In this document: piece by piece, positions 15,710 to 24,390 of the stretch | How the letters are laid out: each line of letters opens with the position of its first letter | Numbering within the stretch: position 1 is the first letter of the stretch | Assembly: GCA_964402115.1 (NCBI GenBank) | Contig: CAYOBW010000042.1 | Span: 1 to 34,434, forward strand | Length of the DNA: 34,434 nt | Source: CAYOBW01 sp964402115 | GTDB lineage: Bacteria > Verrucomicrobiota > Kiritimatiellia > UBA8416 > CAYOBW01 | Direction: 5' to 3' | Made by a program: the position numbers and the translations under genes | The notes under the pieces: model-generated | Databases searched by the model: none | What the model was told of the DNA's origin: nothing | Seen by the model: the letters and a program-made list of their open reading frames with translations, nothing else

Positions 15710-18161
15710 GCGGGCCTTCGGAGAGAATGAGGGTCTTCTCCCGATAGGGGGCCGGATAGGCGGTCAGCCAGACGTCCGGAGCGAAGTCGAGGTTCTGCGC
15801 ATCAAAGGCCAGCACGACGACCTCGCAAGGCTTGCCCAGCAGCTCCGCGGTTAGGGGCATGAAGTAGCTGTAGTTGCCGTCGGTCTGGCGGACTGGATAT
15901 TCCCAGGGGTTCACCGGATAGGACGGGGCGCGCTGAGGAGCGCCGACCCAGCGGCCGTCCACGCGCAGAGCCACCCAGGCGCCCTCGCGCCCGTGAACGC
16001 CATGGCAGGCGACGGCGAGATAACTCCCGGGAGCGGCTTGATCGAGGGTGAATGGCAGTGACCAGGCTTTCCGCACTTCTTTAAAGCGGGGAAACAGCCA
16101 GGACGCGCGCCAGCCCTCACGGTTGAGTGCCTTGCCCTGGGCGAAGCCGCGGATTTCGACGAGCTTCTCCGGGACAAGGTCCGTTCTCACGTACCGGACC
16201 GACTGCCTGGCATCGCACTCGATCCGGATGTTGCGGCCAGCCTGCACGAGTCGCGCCGCACGCCACGTCTTCAAGTCCGTTGAAACATCGGCGCGGTTCG
16301 TCGTCGTGACGGAGGCGAACTGCACGACCCCGGTGGCCGGCGTCTCAAGGAGGATGTGCTCGAGCGCAACCGCATGGCCCAAGTCGATGCGCAGGTGGCG
16401 ACTCCCCGGGGCGCGCGCCCGGGACTTCAGTAAGTCGCAAAAGGTGCCCGGCTTCCCGTCGAACAGGTAGTCGGTCAACATGCCCAGGTCGGCGATGATG
16501 GGCTGATCCAGAAAGGCCTGCCGCGCCTTCTGCACCTGCGGGATTATGCTCGGGCCGGAACGCCGCAAAGACCGGATCTCCAGCGGATCGTTGTCGCCGG
16601 CGAAGCAGGAGCTCTCGAATAACGCTTCGGCATCGGCGGGAACCGCGCATTCCGTCGGCGATCCGATTCTCCTATGCCACGGCCCGGAAGCGGGTTTGCC
16701 GGGGAATTGAATGCTGACGGTTCTGCCCGCCGGGAGATCCGGCATCGGCCGCGCGTCCAACGTGGCCCCCCGGAACGATCGTCCGCCGGGAACGAGCGAG
16801 ACCTCGGAGGTTTCCCCGGCGCGGCCGAGCAACCGGATCATAACGTCCTTGCCGGGAACATCGCGGACCACCTCGTAGTCGCACCCGCGCAGCCCGACGC
16901 CGCCAGTCCGTTTGGCATCTGCCAGGAGCAGGCAGCTGCGGAAAGGAAGAACCTCGACGGCCACCTCGTCGCCACGCTTGAAGGTGCCGAGGATGCGCTC
17001 GCAGGGATGGAGTTGCCGCACCTCGACTGGGCCTTCCGCGGTGAAACCGATGGATTCATCCAGCTTCAGCCGGCGGGCGACGGGTTCCCAGCCGAGGTTG
17101 CGCAGGGTTACGAGCCGGGTTGCTCCGTTGCCGCGCGCCACGGCCAGCGGGCCGTAGCGCGGCTCTTCAAGGACCATTCCCTCTGCCATGATGTCGCGAT
17201 AGCGCCGGTGCAGGTTGAAGATGCGGGCCAGGCGGGGAAACTCACTATCGCGCAGGAACCAGGGGTTCCCGTACAGTTCAGGGGCCAGGATCAGGCAGCG
17301 GTTGAAGGCCTGCAGGACCAGGTCGTCCTCCCAGTAATCCAGGCAGGACGAGAGGCAGACGCCGTGGTCCTCGGTCAAACGCCGCAGGTCGGGGACCAGA
17401 CCGCGGGAGAGGGCCTGCACACGGTTGTGGGTTCCGGCATGGTCGCGATTGGCCATGTGAACGTCAATGTAGGTCTCGGCCCCCTCCCACAGGAACGTGG
17501 TGGCGTAGTCCTGGGCGCTGCCCAGTTCGAGCCGGTGGTTCAGCAGGATCAGGTCCGGGCTGTATTTCCGGCACTCGGTCATGAGTCGCGCGAAGGCCGC
17601 CTGTTTCTCCGGCCGCAACTGGCCGCACACCGCATCCATCTTGAACAGGGCGAACTCGTACTCGCGACACAGGCCGGCGAGCATGTCAATGCGCGCCTGC
17701 TCCTCGGACGGCGTCTCGCCGAAGCCATCCGGCCCCAGCCAAACCCCGAGACGGCAGCCGAAGCTTTTCGCGAGCTGCTGGATCGGCCCGAAGCCGCGCG
17801 GGAACTGCGCCTTGAACTTGTCGGTATCCATGCGGCCGTAGTATTGGGGACCGTCGATGTTGCCGGCGTCGAAGGCATAGATGTCGAGCTGCATGCCGTA
17901 CTCGTCATGCAACCACTTGAAGAACTCCAGATTGATCAGGGTCTGGGCCTCGGTGGAGCCTTCGTTCCGGTTGTTGATCCACGAGAAATACTGCGACCGC
18001 GACGGGCTCGACTCCGTGGCGCCGGGCATGATCGCCGGACTTCGCGGCCCGACAGGTGTGGCACTTGCCGATTCCGTCGCCGCAAGGGAATCAGCCGCGC
18101 AGGCGAGGCCCAGGCAGAGCAGCACAAGAAGCATAAGTGTTGCCACAACGTGTGTCTTCAT
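15660..18161 (-). CDS. Exported clan GH-D-like glycosidase with C-terminal discoidin-like domain
   Basis: 833 aa. Signal peptide about 1-28, then a TIM-barrel-like part (about 55-340) with HDEYGMQLDIYAFDAGNIDG, RLGVWLGPDGFGETP and EFALFKMDAVCGQLRP. Asp176 after Lys-Met is at the usual clan GH-D nucleophile position. FLWEGAETYIDVHMANRD supplies candidate acid/base residues (Asp233 or Asp240). A beta-sandwich (about 350-420) and an F5/8-type C-like domain (about 560-680, with HLRIDLGHAVALEHI and VRYVRTDL) follow, then a final beta region ending ETGAMLKQAATKESP. The barrel lies right at the N-terminus, unlike GH36. The gene at 1119-3563 is a distant relative with another layout. Start 18161 follows GGAAGG. 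Substrate unknown; the discoidin domain suggests glycan binding. Family membership is inferred from motifs only. Confidence 0.68.
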   Translation of the reverse strand: MKTHVVATLMLLVLLCLGLACAADSLAATESASATPVGPRSPAIMPGATESSPSRSQYFSWINNRNEGSTEAQTLINLEFFKWLHDEYGMQLDIYAFDAGNIDGPQYYGRMDTDKFKAQFPRGFGPIQQLAKSFGCRLGVWLGPDGFGETPSEEQARIDMLAGLCREYEFALFKMDAVCGQLRPEKQAAFARLMTECRKYSPDLILLNHRLELGSAQDYATTFLWEGAETYIDVHMANRDHAGTHNRVQALSRGLVPDLRRLTEDHGVCLSSCLDYWEDDLVLQAFNRCLILAPELYGNPWFLRDSEFPRLARIFNLHRRYRDIMAEGMVLEEPRYGPLAVARGNGATRLVTLRNLGWEPVARRLKLDESIGFTAEGPVEVRQLHPCERILGTFKRGDEVAVEVLPFRSCLLLADAKRTGGVGLRGCDYEVVRDVPGKDVMIRLLGRAGETSEVSLVPGGRSFRGATLDARPMPDLPAGRTVSIQFPGKPASGPWHRRIGSPTECAVPADAEALFESSCFAGDNDPLEIRSLRRSGPSIIPQVQKARQAFLDQPIIADLGMLTDYLFDGKPGTFCDLLKSRARAPGSRHLRIDLGHAVALEHILLETPATGVVQFASVTTTNRADVSTDLKTWRAARLVQAGRNIRIECDARQSVRYVRTDLVPEKLVEIRGFAQGKALNREGWRASWLFPRFKEVRKAWSLPFTLDQAAPGSYLAVACHGVHGREGAWVALRVDGRWVGAPQRAPSYPVNPWEYPVRQTDGNYSYFMPLTAELLGKPCEVVVLAFDAQNLDFAPDVWLTAYPAPYREKTLILSEGPPETGAMLKQAATKESP

Positions 18162-18167
18162 GACTTT

Positions 18168-18230
18168 CTACCTTCCTTCTTTCAACAGTGCCGTCAGCAA
18201 GGCGGCGAGGGTGAGGGGGATGGCTCTCAT
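18168..18230 (-). pseudogene. Twenty-codon ORF: signal-peptide start joined to an ALLK tail
   Basis: The ATG overlaps the TGA of the upstream esterase (ATGA). The peptide MRAIPLTLAALLTALLKEGR looks like a signal peptide that runs straight into TALLKEG, resembling the recurrent GALLK tail, before TAG. GGAAGG in its last codons is the probable ribosome-binding site of the glycosidase at 18161. The simplest reading is a gene whose whole body was deleted, leaving start and end. A genuine tiny leader peptide is the alternative. Confidence 0.5.
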
Positions 18231-19675
18231 GGCGATTTCCCGTCCTTCAGCTCGACCATCGCCCGACCCAGCGCATCGCCGACCAGGTAGTACGTCTCGG
18301 CGTTTCGATTGTAGTGATAGTCCTGGGCCCTGGGGGAAACGTCGGGCTCACGCCAGAACGGGCGCGTGTCAACCGTCGCTAACGTACCGGCCAGTTCCGG
18401 GTGCTTCTGCGGATCGGCCACGGCCTTCTGGGCTTCCAGGATCTTCAGGAATCTCTCGTTCATCTTGTCGCCGCCGAACCCCACCGTGGCAATCGCCCAC
18501 GGCGCCCGCGGCGCCTTGAACGCTTTGCGCCAGCACTGAATCAGGTTCGCCAGGTTCTCTTCGTAGCGAGCGATATGTGCGTCGCTGCCGCTGTCCTTGT
18601 GGCCCTGCCACCAGACGAAGCCGGCGATCTCGTACCCCTGGGCCTTGAATGCAGGGAAGAGCGTGCCGAAGTTGTCCAGAACCTCGTGGATCGCCTGGGT
18701 GCATTCGTCGTACTGCTTGCCGGCGTACCAGTTGATCGGCTTCGGTTCGCTGCCCTCCGGCCAGGATGCGGGGGAGTCTTTGTACCCGGCGTAGGTGACG
18801 CCGCCAATGGTGTAGCGCTTGCTGCCCGGCGGAAGGTAGTCCCAGCCCAGGCTGCGGTTGCCGATCGAGGCTTTGATCAACAGCACGGGCTCATCGTGAT
18901 AGAACCCCATCACGTGGCCGAAGCCCATCTCCGGACCGATCGTGTTGTCCTGCAGGCCGGGCGTCAGCGGGCCCTGTCCGACGGCGGAGATGACGCCCTT
19001 GTAGATCACGTCTTTGCGAACCGTCCAGTTCCCCGCATCATCCACCAGGTTTGGAAACTTCCCCTGCTGTTTCACCACGGTGTTCAAGGTGCCGGGGATG
19101 TCGGTTTTCAGCCACCACCCCAGCCCGTTCGCCTCGCCGGTGAAATACGTGATTTTGAAGGGAACCTTCTCGCCCGCGGTCAGCTTGATCGTGCGCTGCA
19201 CGGCAGCGTTGCCGACCTCCTTGCGATAGACCTCTGTGCCGGCCACGCCCATGCTGTTGTGGATCGCGTCGCCAAAGCCTGGCCGGAATTCGTACACGCC
19301 GGTTTCTTTCGGTTGGACGAAGCCCCTCACGACCTGGGTCCCGCCGCCGGGATATGGCGTAGGATTCACGCCGCCAAACGCTTCCAGCTTGAGCGTCTTG
19401 AGCGGAGTCCGCTTGTCGTAGTCGGCCTTCGCGTCGTACGGCCCCTCGTAGACCGACACCACCGGCTCGTGAAACTCCGTCCCCCAGCGCTGGCCGCTGC
19501 CGGTGATTTCCCCCATGCCCACCATGTTGGACTGGCCGGAGAGGATGTAGACCTTCACCGGCTTGTTGGAATTCCCCGGTTTCCCGTCGGGACGGGGCAG
19601 CGTGGCGGGGATCGTGGCCGCCGACGCGGCGGAAGCGATCATTGCTGCCGCTGCAAAACTCAACCGTGCATTCAT
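18227..19675 (-). CDS. Exported SASA-type carbohydrate esterase with a PA14-like insert
   Basis: Probable acetylesterase (SASA/DUF303 family, to which CE6 enzymes belong), 482 aa. ATG 19675 follows AAGGGAAA and begins the signal peptide MNARLSFAAAAMIASAASAA; an earlier in-frame start at 19834 would add 53 residues reaching into the amidohydrolase gene. VYILSGQSNMVGMG holds the nucleophile Ser49. The catalytic His is probably His454 in DYHYNRNAETYYLVGDALG. Between the serine block and IGPEMGFGHVMG lies an insert (about 60-240) with FVQPKETGVYEFRPGFGD and an EKVPFKITYFTGE segment, the pattern of a PA14-type beta module. The paralogue at 31334-33745 has the same insert, while that at 26627-28108 lacks it. 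GFVWWQGHKDSG is a conserved family block. It is followed by the remnant ORF at 18230 with an ATGA overlap. Confidence 0.88.
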   Translation of the reverse strand: MNARLSFAAAAMIASAASAATIPATLPRPDGKPGNSNKPVKVYILSGQSNMVGMGEITGSGQRWGTEFHEPVVSVYEGPYDAKADYDKRTPLKTLKLEAFGGVNPTPYPGGGTQVVRGFVQPKETGVYEFRPGFGDAIHNSMGVAGTEVYRKEVGNAAVQRTIKLTAGEKVPFKITYFTGEANGLGWWLKTDIPGTLNTVVKQQGKFPNLVDDAGNWTVRKDVIYKGVISAVGQGPLTPGLQDNTIGPEMGFGHVMGFYHDEPVLLIKASIGNRSLGWDYLPPGSKRYTIGGVTYAGYKDSPASWPEGSEPKPINWYAGKQYDECTQAIHEVLDNFGTLFPAFKAQGYEIAGFVWWQGHKDSGSDAHIARYEENLANLIQCWRKAFKAPRAPWAIATVGFGGDKMNERFLKILEAQKAVADPQKHPELAGTLATVDTRPFWREPDVSPRAQDYHYNRNAETYYLVGDALGRAMVELKDGKSP

Positions 19676-19727
19676 GTGATTTCCCTTGCCTTGGCTCAAT
19701 TCCTGGATCTTCTTCACTCCCTGCCAG

Positions 19728-20660
19728 TCATCGCCCGGTCGCCGGTCCCGCCTCCCCGCCAGCCCGCCAGAAGAGCCGCTCGGCGTTCCTCCGGCAGATC
19801 TTCTCCGCGACCTCCGGAGGAAGATCGAGCTCACCGATCAGCGCAAACTCCGGCGCGGGGCTCTTGCCGAACGACCACCAGCCGCTGTCGGTGCCAAAGA
19901 GCAGCTTGCCGGCGTTGCGAATGAAGAACGCCCTTGCGAACTTCCTGTCGCGGCCAATCAAGCTTCTGCCGACCGTGCAGGAGATGTCGGCATACAGGTT
20001 GGTATAGCCTTGCAGCAGCCGGTCGCACGTGCCGTCCGGCAGGCGCTTCCACCAGTCGGAGTGTGCAATCAGGATGAGATTGGGATACGTCTTCAGGACA
20101 TGCTCGAGACGCGGCAGGGCGGGTTCGTCGAGGTTCTTGTTGCGGTCCATGTGAAACATCACAGGCAGCCCCACCTTGGCGCACGCCTCGTAGAGCCGCA
20201 TGTTCCCGGGATCGTCGAACTTCAGGTTCTCACCGTAGTGCTCACCGAAACCGATGGCACCGTCCCGCTTCTCGCGCGCGAGAAGCGCGACTGCCTCCTC
20301 CACGCTGTTCACGTCATCGGGTAAGATGATGCAGAAGCGTTCGATGCGGCCCTTGTACTTAGCGTAATTCTCAAGCATCTGTCTGCGTTCTTCCTCATTC
20401 CGGGACCGGGATTGCGGCAGCGGATGGTTGATGCAGCGCTGCACGTTGTTAGATTTCATCCATGCGGCAACTTTGTCCAGCGCGCCCGCCTGTCGATCGT
20501 GAAAGTGGACGTGCGTATCAACGACCCCGCCGTGACCCATGGGCCCCTGCGGCATGTCCGCTCGCGCGGCGCCGCAGCAGAGCACCGCCAGGCTCCACAG
20601 CAGACACAAAGGGCGCCGGAGCATCTCAAGCATCCATTTCATTATCGTTGGAGCCGGCAT
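19728..20660 (-). CDS. Exported amidohydrolase-2 family protein (lactonase-like)
   Basis: 310 aa. Members of this family (COG3618 type) include sugar lactonases such as L-fuconolactonase and L-rhamnono-lactonase, which would suit a fucose/rhamnose cluster. This protein, however, carries an N-terminal signal or anchor segment (LCLLWSLAVLCCGAARA), so it acts outside the cytoplasm. VVDTHVHFHDR supplies the metal-binding His50 and His52. FHMD (His170), AHSDWW (His200) and LFGTDSGWW (Asp258) complete the usual metal-site pattern of the TIM barrel. The C-terminus KICRRNAERLFWR is typical. A purine-rich site lies close to ATG 20660, and ATG 20642 is an alternative. A broken copy of its 3' end lies at 11493-11624. 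The reaction is inferred from family; hydrolase or decarboxylase activity is also possible. Confidence 0.82.
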   Translation of the reverse strand: MPAPTIMKWMLEMLRRPLCLLWSLAVLCCGAARADMPQGPMGHGGVVDTHVHFHDRQAGALDKVAAWMKSNNVQRCINHPLPQSRSRNEEERRQMLENYAKYKGRIERFCIILPDDVNSVEEAVALLAREKRDGAIGFGEHYGENLKFDDPGNMRLYEACAKVGLPVMFHMDRNKNLDEPALPRLEHVLKTYPNLILIAHSDWWKRLPDGTCDRLLQGYTNLYADISCTVGRSLIGRDRKFARAFFIRNAGKLLFGTDSGWWSFGKSPAPEFALIGELDLPPEVAEKICRRNAERLFWRAGGEAGPATGR

Positions 20661-20693
20661 GGCCTCCCCCCTGCGGTCCTGTTCCCTGCGGGA

Positions 20694-23600
20694 TCACTTC
20701 GCCGCTCTCTTCATCACCAGCAGGGGCGACGTCCAGCCCTCCGGATTCTTCTCGCTGAACCCGCCCGCTTCGACAAAGAGGTAGTCGGCGCCGTCGAGAC
20801 TCTTGAGCGTCATCCTCAGCGCCTCGTTGCGGGCAAGGTCCATCAGCGTGTCGCCCGACCAGATCCGCAGCGGATGATCGGTCACCCCGCCATCCCTGAA
20901 ATCAACCTGCGGGAACGGGGTCCGGCCGGGCTTCTTCTTCTTGTCCGGTGCAAATTCCTCGCACGCCTTGACCTGATCCACGACCGTCCAGCTGCCGAGG
21001 ACCGTCGGGTTGGCGACGAACTTCCCGACGTAGAGGAACTTGTCGCGGTCGGTCCGGAACTCCGCATTCTCCGCGGTCTGCTTCGCCTGCCACGCCGACG
21101 ACAGCATGGGCACCACGGTCGCCGACCGGACAAGCTCCGCCTGGTCCAGCGGCGGCAGCTTCATCTCCTCCATGTGCAGGCTGAGCTTGCCCTGGGGAGC
21201 TCTTTCGGTCGGCTTCGTGGCGTACTTGTTGTTGAAACGCAGGAAGCTCGCGACCGCGATGGTCACCTCCTTGCCGTCAAAGTCCTGCAGGAACTCGCGC
21301 GTGATGAACGCCCCCTTCACCTGCTCGCCGCCGCCACGGCCGGTGCCTTCGGGCTGTTCGATCAACAGCCTGCCGTTGACGTAGATCGCGTAACCGCCGC
21401 CGGTGCCGACGTGGGATGCGCCGTCCACGAAGAACCGGTAGCGGTGCCCTTCCCGCACACGGGGGAACTTGAACGTGCCCCGCAGGAGCAGAACCTCCTT
21501 CTCCCAGAGCGTCTTCACCGGGGTCGCGCCGTAGCAGGTCGGGCCCACGCACGTGTCGGAGCACTTCAGGATGAGCTGCTGCGGTACTTCGCCCAGGTAC
21601 TGGCCGAACGGCGAACAGCCGCGCTTCCAGCCGGCGGCGGCAGGATCGAAATCAGGCAGGTTCCAGCGCTCCAGCCCCTTGGGCAAGGTTACCTTGCGGT
21701 ACCGGCCAATGAGCTGGTCCCAGGGCACCTGCTCGGCGGGGATGGGGTCAAAGCTGCAGTACGACCACTCGGCCTCGCGAAGGTTCGGACCGAAAGGATG
21801 CCAGTCGTAGTCGCGAACGCCCGCCCGGCCATATAGATCCGCCAGCGCGTTCAACTCGTCGCTCTTGGCGCCGGGCATCCACGACTGCTTCTCGACCGCC
21901 GCCAGATTCAGCAGCTTCACCCGGTTCATGCCGACGTACTCGGCGGTGAGTTCGTCCTTGATGAGCGGCGCCAGCACTTCCTTGACCTTGGGATTGCTCT
22001 CGAGATCGCCGCTCTGGAGAAAGAGAGTGCGATACGACAGCGCCTGCTCAGGGAAGCGCTTACGCGAAATCTCATAGAGCTTGTCCAGGCCTCCGGGGAT
22101 GCCCGCCATGTAGGCGGCGATGTGCTCCAGATGCCACGCTTCGCCATTGACGTTGGGGACCTCCTTGTACCGGGGATTCTGCTGCGGAAAAGCCGCGTAG
22201 CTCCGGGCCAGCACCTCCAGCGCCGTCTGCTGGACTTTCGGGGGCGCCTCCTGCAACTTGGCGGCAAGTGGGATCATGGGGCTCAGCGTGTTGCAGCGCT
22301 GGTTCGCCGCGATCGCCCGGCCGAGGACCGGGAAGACCTGGGCACAGTACCGCTCGTCCACCGCCAGCGCCGCCAGGGTCTGAACCGCGGAGTTGGCCAG
22401 CCACCAGTCGTCGGCCTGCAGCCATTGGAGCAGGCGTTCCGCATGCGGCGCGAGCGACTCGGGCTTCCCGTGGCTGACCGCCTGCAGGGCGATGTCCACG
22501 ACCCACCACGATTCGTTCGGATCTTCGATCATCCCCATCAGCCGCCCGAAGCTCTCGTCCGTCAGCAGTCCCCCGGGCAGCGAGTTGACCGCGTACGCGC
22601 CCGCCCAGCGGATCCGCGGGTCTTTCGACTGCAGCAGCTCGACGACCAGGGCGGGGTAGAGAGCATTGGTCGACGGGGTCGAGAACATGTACTTCGGGAT
22701 CATTCCCGCAGCCCGCATCGCCGCGGAGCGCCGGATTTCGTGGTCCTGGTGGTGGGCGTAGGTTCGCACCGTCTCCTCGCTGACGTCCGCCGCGCCCAGT
22801 CGCTCCAGGATCCGGTTGGCGCCGGTCTCGGCCAGCGTTTCGGTCTCCACCGCAGGCGAGCGGCCGTTCTTGTCGACGGCGGGCTTAAGGGACAGGAAGG
22901 CGTCGTCCGCCGCCGTTCCCCAGGGGCGCGCTGGCAGCCGGTACGGATGGGCGTGCTTGCTGCGAGGCGCGCCGGTGATCTGGAGAGTCTTCCGCGGCAC
23001 GGTATACGTCAGGGCCATGACAACGCCCCAGGGATCCGGCTTGTCGTATCCCCCGCCACCGAGAACGCCGAAGGATCCGTCGTGGCGGCGGGAGAGTTCG
23101 TGCCACCACACGCGGCTGTCCCTGAAATCGCGATACTGCTGCGGCCGCCTTTCGTAGAGCAGCCCCATGGCCGCGCTGCGCCAGATCTCGCCGATGCCCC
23201 CGCCGGTATGGCCGTGCAGCATCCAGGGTGTGGTGTAGAAGCTCTTCAGGGCGGAGACGTCGCGCGCCAGGGCGTACACCGAGTTCTCGCCGTCCGGTGT
23301 CAGCGACGCGGCCGCCGCCATGGCAAAGGCCAGGCTGCCGCACTTGCCGTTGTCCACGTAGCCAGCCTCCGGCCGGCCGTCTCCGTAGGGGTTCAGGCCG
23401 CGGCCGGCGAAGCGGTAGAACTGCCTGAGCGCCCCCTGCAGCGTCGTCTCGTCGACGTCAACCCCGCACTCCTTCGCCAACAGCAGGAAGGTCACCACGT
23501 GGGTGCCCGCCGCATTCATGTGGCCGCCGCCCATGTAGCCGAAGTTCCCTGTCCCCCGGCCGGCCCAGCCGCCGCAGTAGTAGATCTCCCGCGCTGCATC

Positions 23601-24365
23601 GGCGTACTTCTTGAGCGCCGGAAGAACCGAGGCGTCGCCCGTGCGCAGGTAGTACTCCGCGACGGGCACCCCCTCGTAGCCGATGAACCAGGCGTAGTTC
23701 CCGCCCCCCTCCCGGCCCTTGAGCCATTGCCGCACCAGATCGAGGTCCTGCTCCTCGCCGGTGGACAGCAAGAAAAGGACTTCCGGCCCGTTGAGCCCCC
23801 GCCCGCCCTTGTTGTGCCCGGCCAGGTAGGCGGCAAAGTTCCTCACGATCCTTGCCGACTTGGGACAGTTCAACGGCCAGGTCCTGGCGTAGGCGCCCAG
23901 CGCGGGGATCTTGACCGTGATCTCCTCGGCCGCGGCTTCCGGCTTGTCCTTGACGACAAACCTGAGCGCGCCGTCCCCGGCTTCGGCGTCGGCGATGATC
24001 TGCCCGAGCTGAAAGCGCGGGTCGACATCCTTGAGCTTCTGGCCGTTGATGCTCTCGATGATCTGGCCTGCTTTCAGCTTTCCGGTCTCCGCGGCGGGCG
24101 ATCCCTCCTCCACATTGTGGATCAGCATCCCGAAGGCCGGCTGAACCAGGTCAAGGCCCATGCCCACCGGGCCGAAGCGGGCGATGGTCTGCAGCGAGGT
24201 CGTTTCGCTCGGGCGGGTGGAAAACAGCGCGGGTCCCTTGTAGAAGGATCCGGTCGCTTCCCCCTCCGACGCCGAGACGTCCGGGAGGCCGCCTATCCGG
24301 CCGCCGGAAACGAGGGTCAATGCCAACAGAACCGACCGTCCTGCAATCCACCGTCCATTGTTCAT
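20694..24365 (-). CDS. Large exported PDZ-DUF6288-HEAT protein with a C-terminal DYDW module
   Basis: 1223 aa, function unknown. ATG 24365 follows GGAG by seven bases; an open frame to 24491 runs into the upstream sulfatase. Order: signal peptide (about 1-33); PDZ domain (about 60-160, EEGSPAAETGKLKAGQIIESING); DUF6288 (about 170-520, starting LNCPKSARIVRNFA, with DNGKCGSLA near 337); HEAT-like repeats (about 540-760, e.g. KDPRIRWAGAYAVNS); a module from DYDWHPFG at 852 to MEEMKLPPL near 1090; and a last domain with TPFPQVDFRDGG and ADYLFVEAGGFSEKNPEG. The DYDW module also ends the esterase at 31334-33745. Compared with the paralogue at 8946-11387 it gains about 400 C-terminal residues. The C-terminal part looks like a beta-sandwich that may bind carbohydrate. 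Role inferred only: scaffold, binding protein or new enzyme. Confidence 0.8.
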   Translation of the reverse strand: MNNGRWIAGRSVLLALTLVSGGRIGGLPDVSASEGEATGSFYKGPALFSTRPSETTSLQTIARFGPVGMGLDLVQPAFGMLIHNVEEGSPAAETGKLKAGQIIESINGQKLKDVDPRFQLGQIIADAEAGDGALRFVVKDKPEAAAEEITVKIPALGAYARTWPLNCPKSARIVRNFAAYLAGHNKGGRGLNGPEVLFLLSTGEEQDLDLVRQWLKGREGGGNYAWFIGYEGVPVAEYYLRTGDASVLPALKKYADAAREIYYCGGWAGRGTGNFGYMGGGHMNAAGTHVVTFLLLAKECGVDVDETTLQGALRQFYRFAGRGLNPYGDGRPEAGYVDNGKCGSLAFAMAAAASLTPDGENSVYALARDVSALKSFYTTPWMLHGHTGGGIGEIWRSAAMGLLYERRPQQYRDFRDSRVWWHELSRRHDGSFGVLGGGGYDKPDPWGVVMALTYTVPRKTLQITGAPRSKHAHPYRLPARPWGTAADDAFLSLKPAVDKNGRSPAVETETLAETGANRILERLGAADVSEETVRTYAHHQDHEIRRSAAMRAAGMIPKYMFSTPSTNALYPALVVELLQSKDPRIRWAGAYAVNSLPGGLLTDESFGRLMGMIEDPNESWWVVDIALQAVSHGKPESLAPHAERLLQWLQADDWWLANSAVQTLAALAVDERYCAQVFPVLGRAIAANQRCNTLSPMIPLAAKLQEAPPKVQQTALEVLARSYAAFPQQNPRYKEVPNVNGEAWHLEHIAAYMAGIPGGLDKLYEISRKRFPEQALSYRTLFLQSGDLESNPKVKEVLAPLIKDELTAEYVGMNRVKLLNLAAVEKQSWMPGAKSDELNALADLYGRAGVRDYDWHPFGPNLREAEWSYCSFDPIPAEQVPWDQLIGRYRKVTLPKGLERWNLPDFDPAAAGWKRGCSPFGQYLGEVPQQLILKCSDTCVGPTCYGATPVKTLWEKEVLLLRGTFKFPRVREGHRYRFFVDGASHVGTGGGYAIYVNGRLLIEQPEGTGRGGGEQVKGAFITREFLQDFDGKEVTIAVASFLRFNNKYATKPTERAPQGKLSLHMEEMKLPPLDQAELVRSATVVPMLSSAWQAKQTAENAEFRTDRDKFLYVGKFVANPTVLGSWTVVDQVKACEEFAPDKKKKPGRTPFPQVDFRDGGVTDHPLRIWSGDTLMDLARNEALRMTLKSLDGADYLFVEAGGFSEKNPEGWTSPLLVMKRAAK

Positions 24366-24390
24366 TCTACATCTCCGCCTGTATGCCTCT

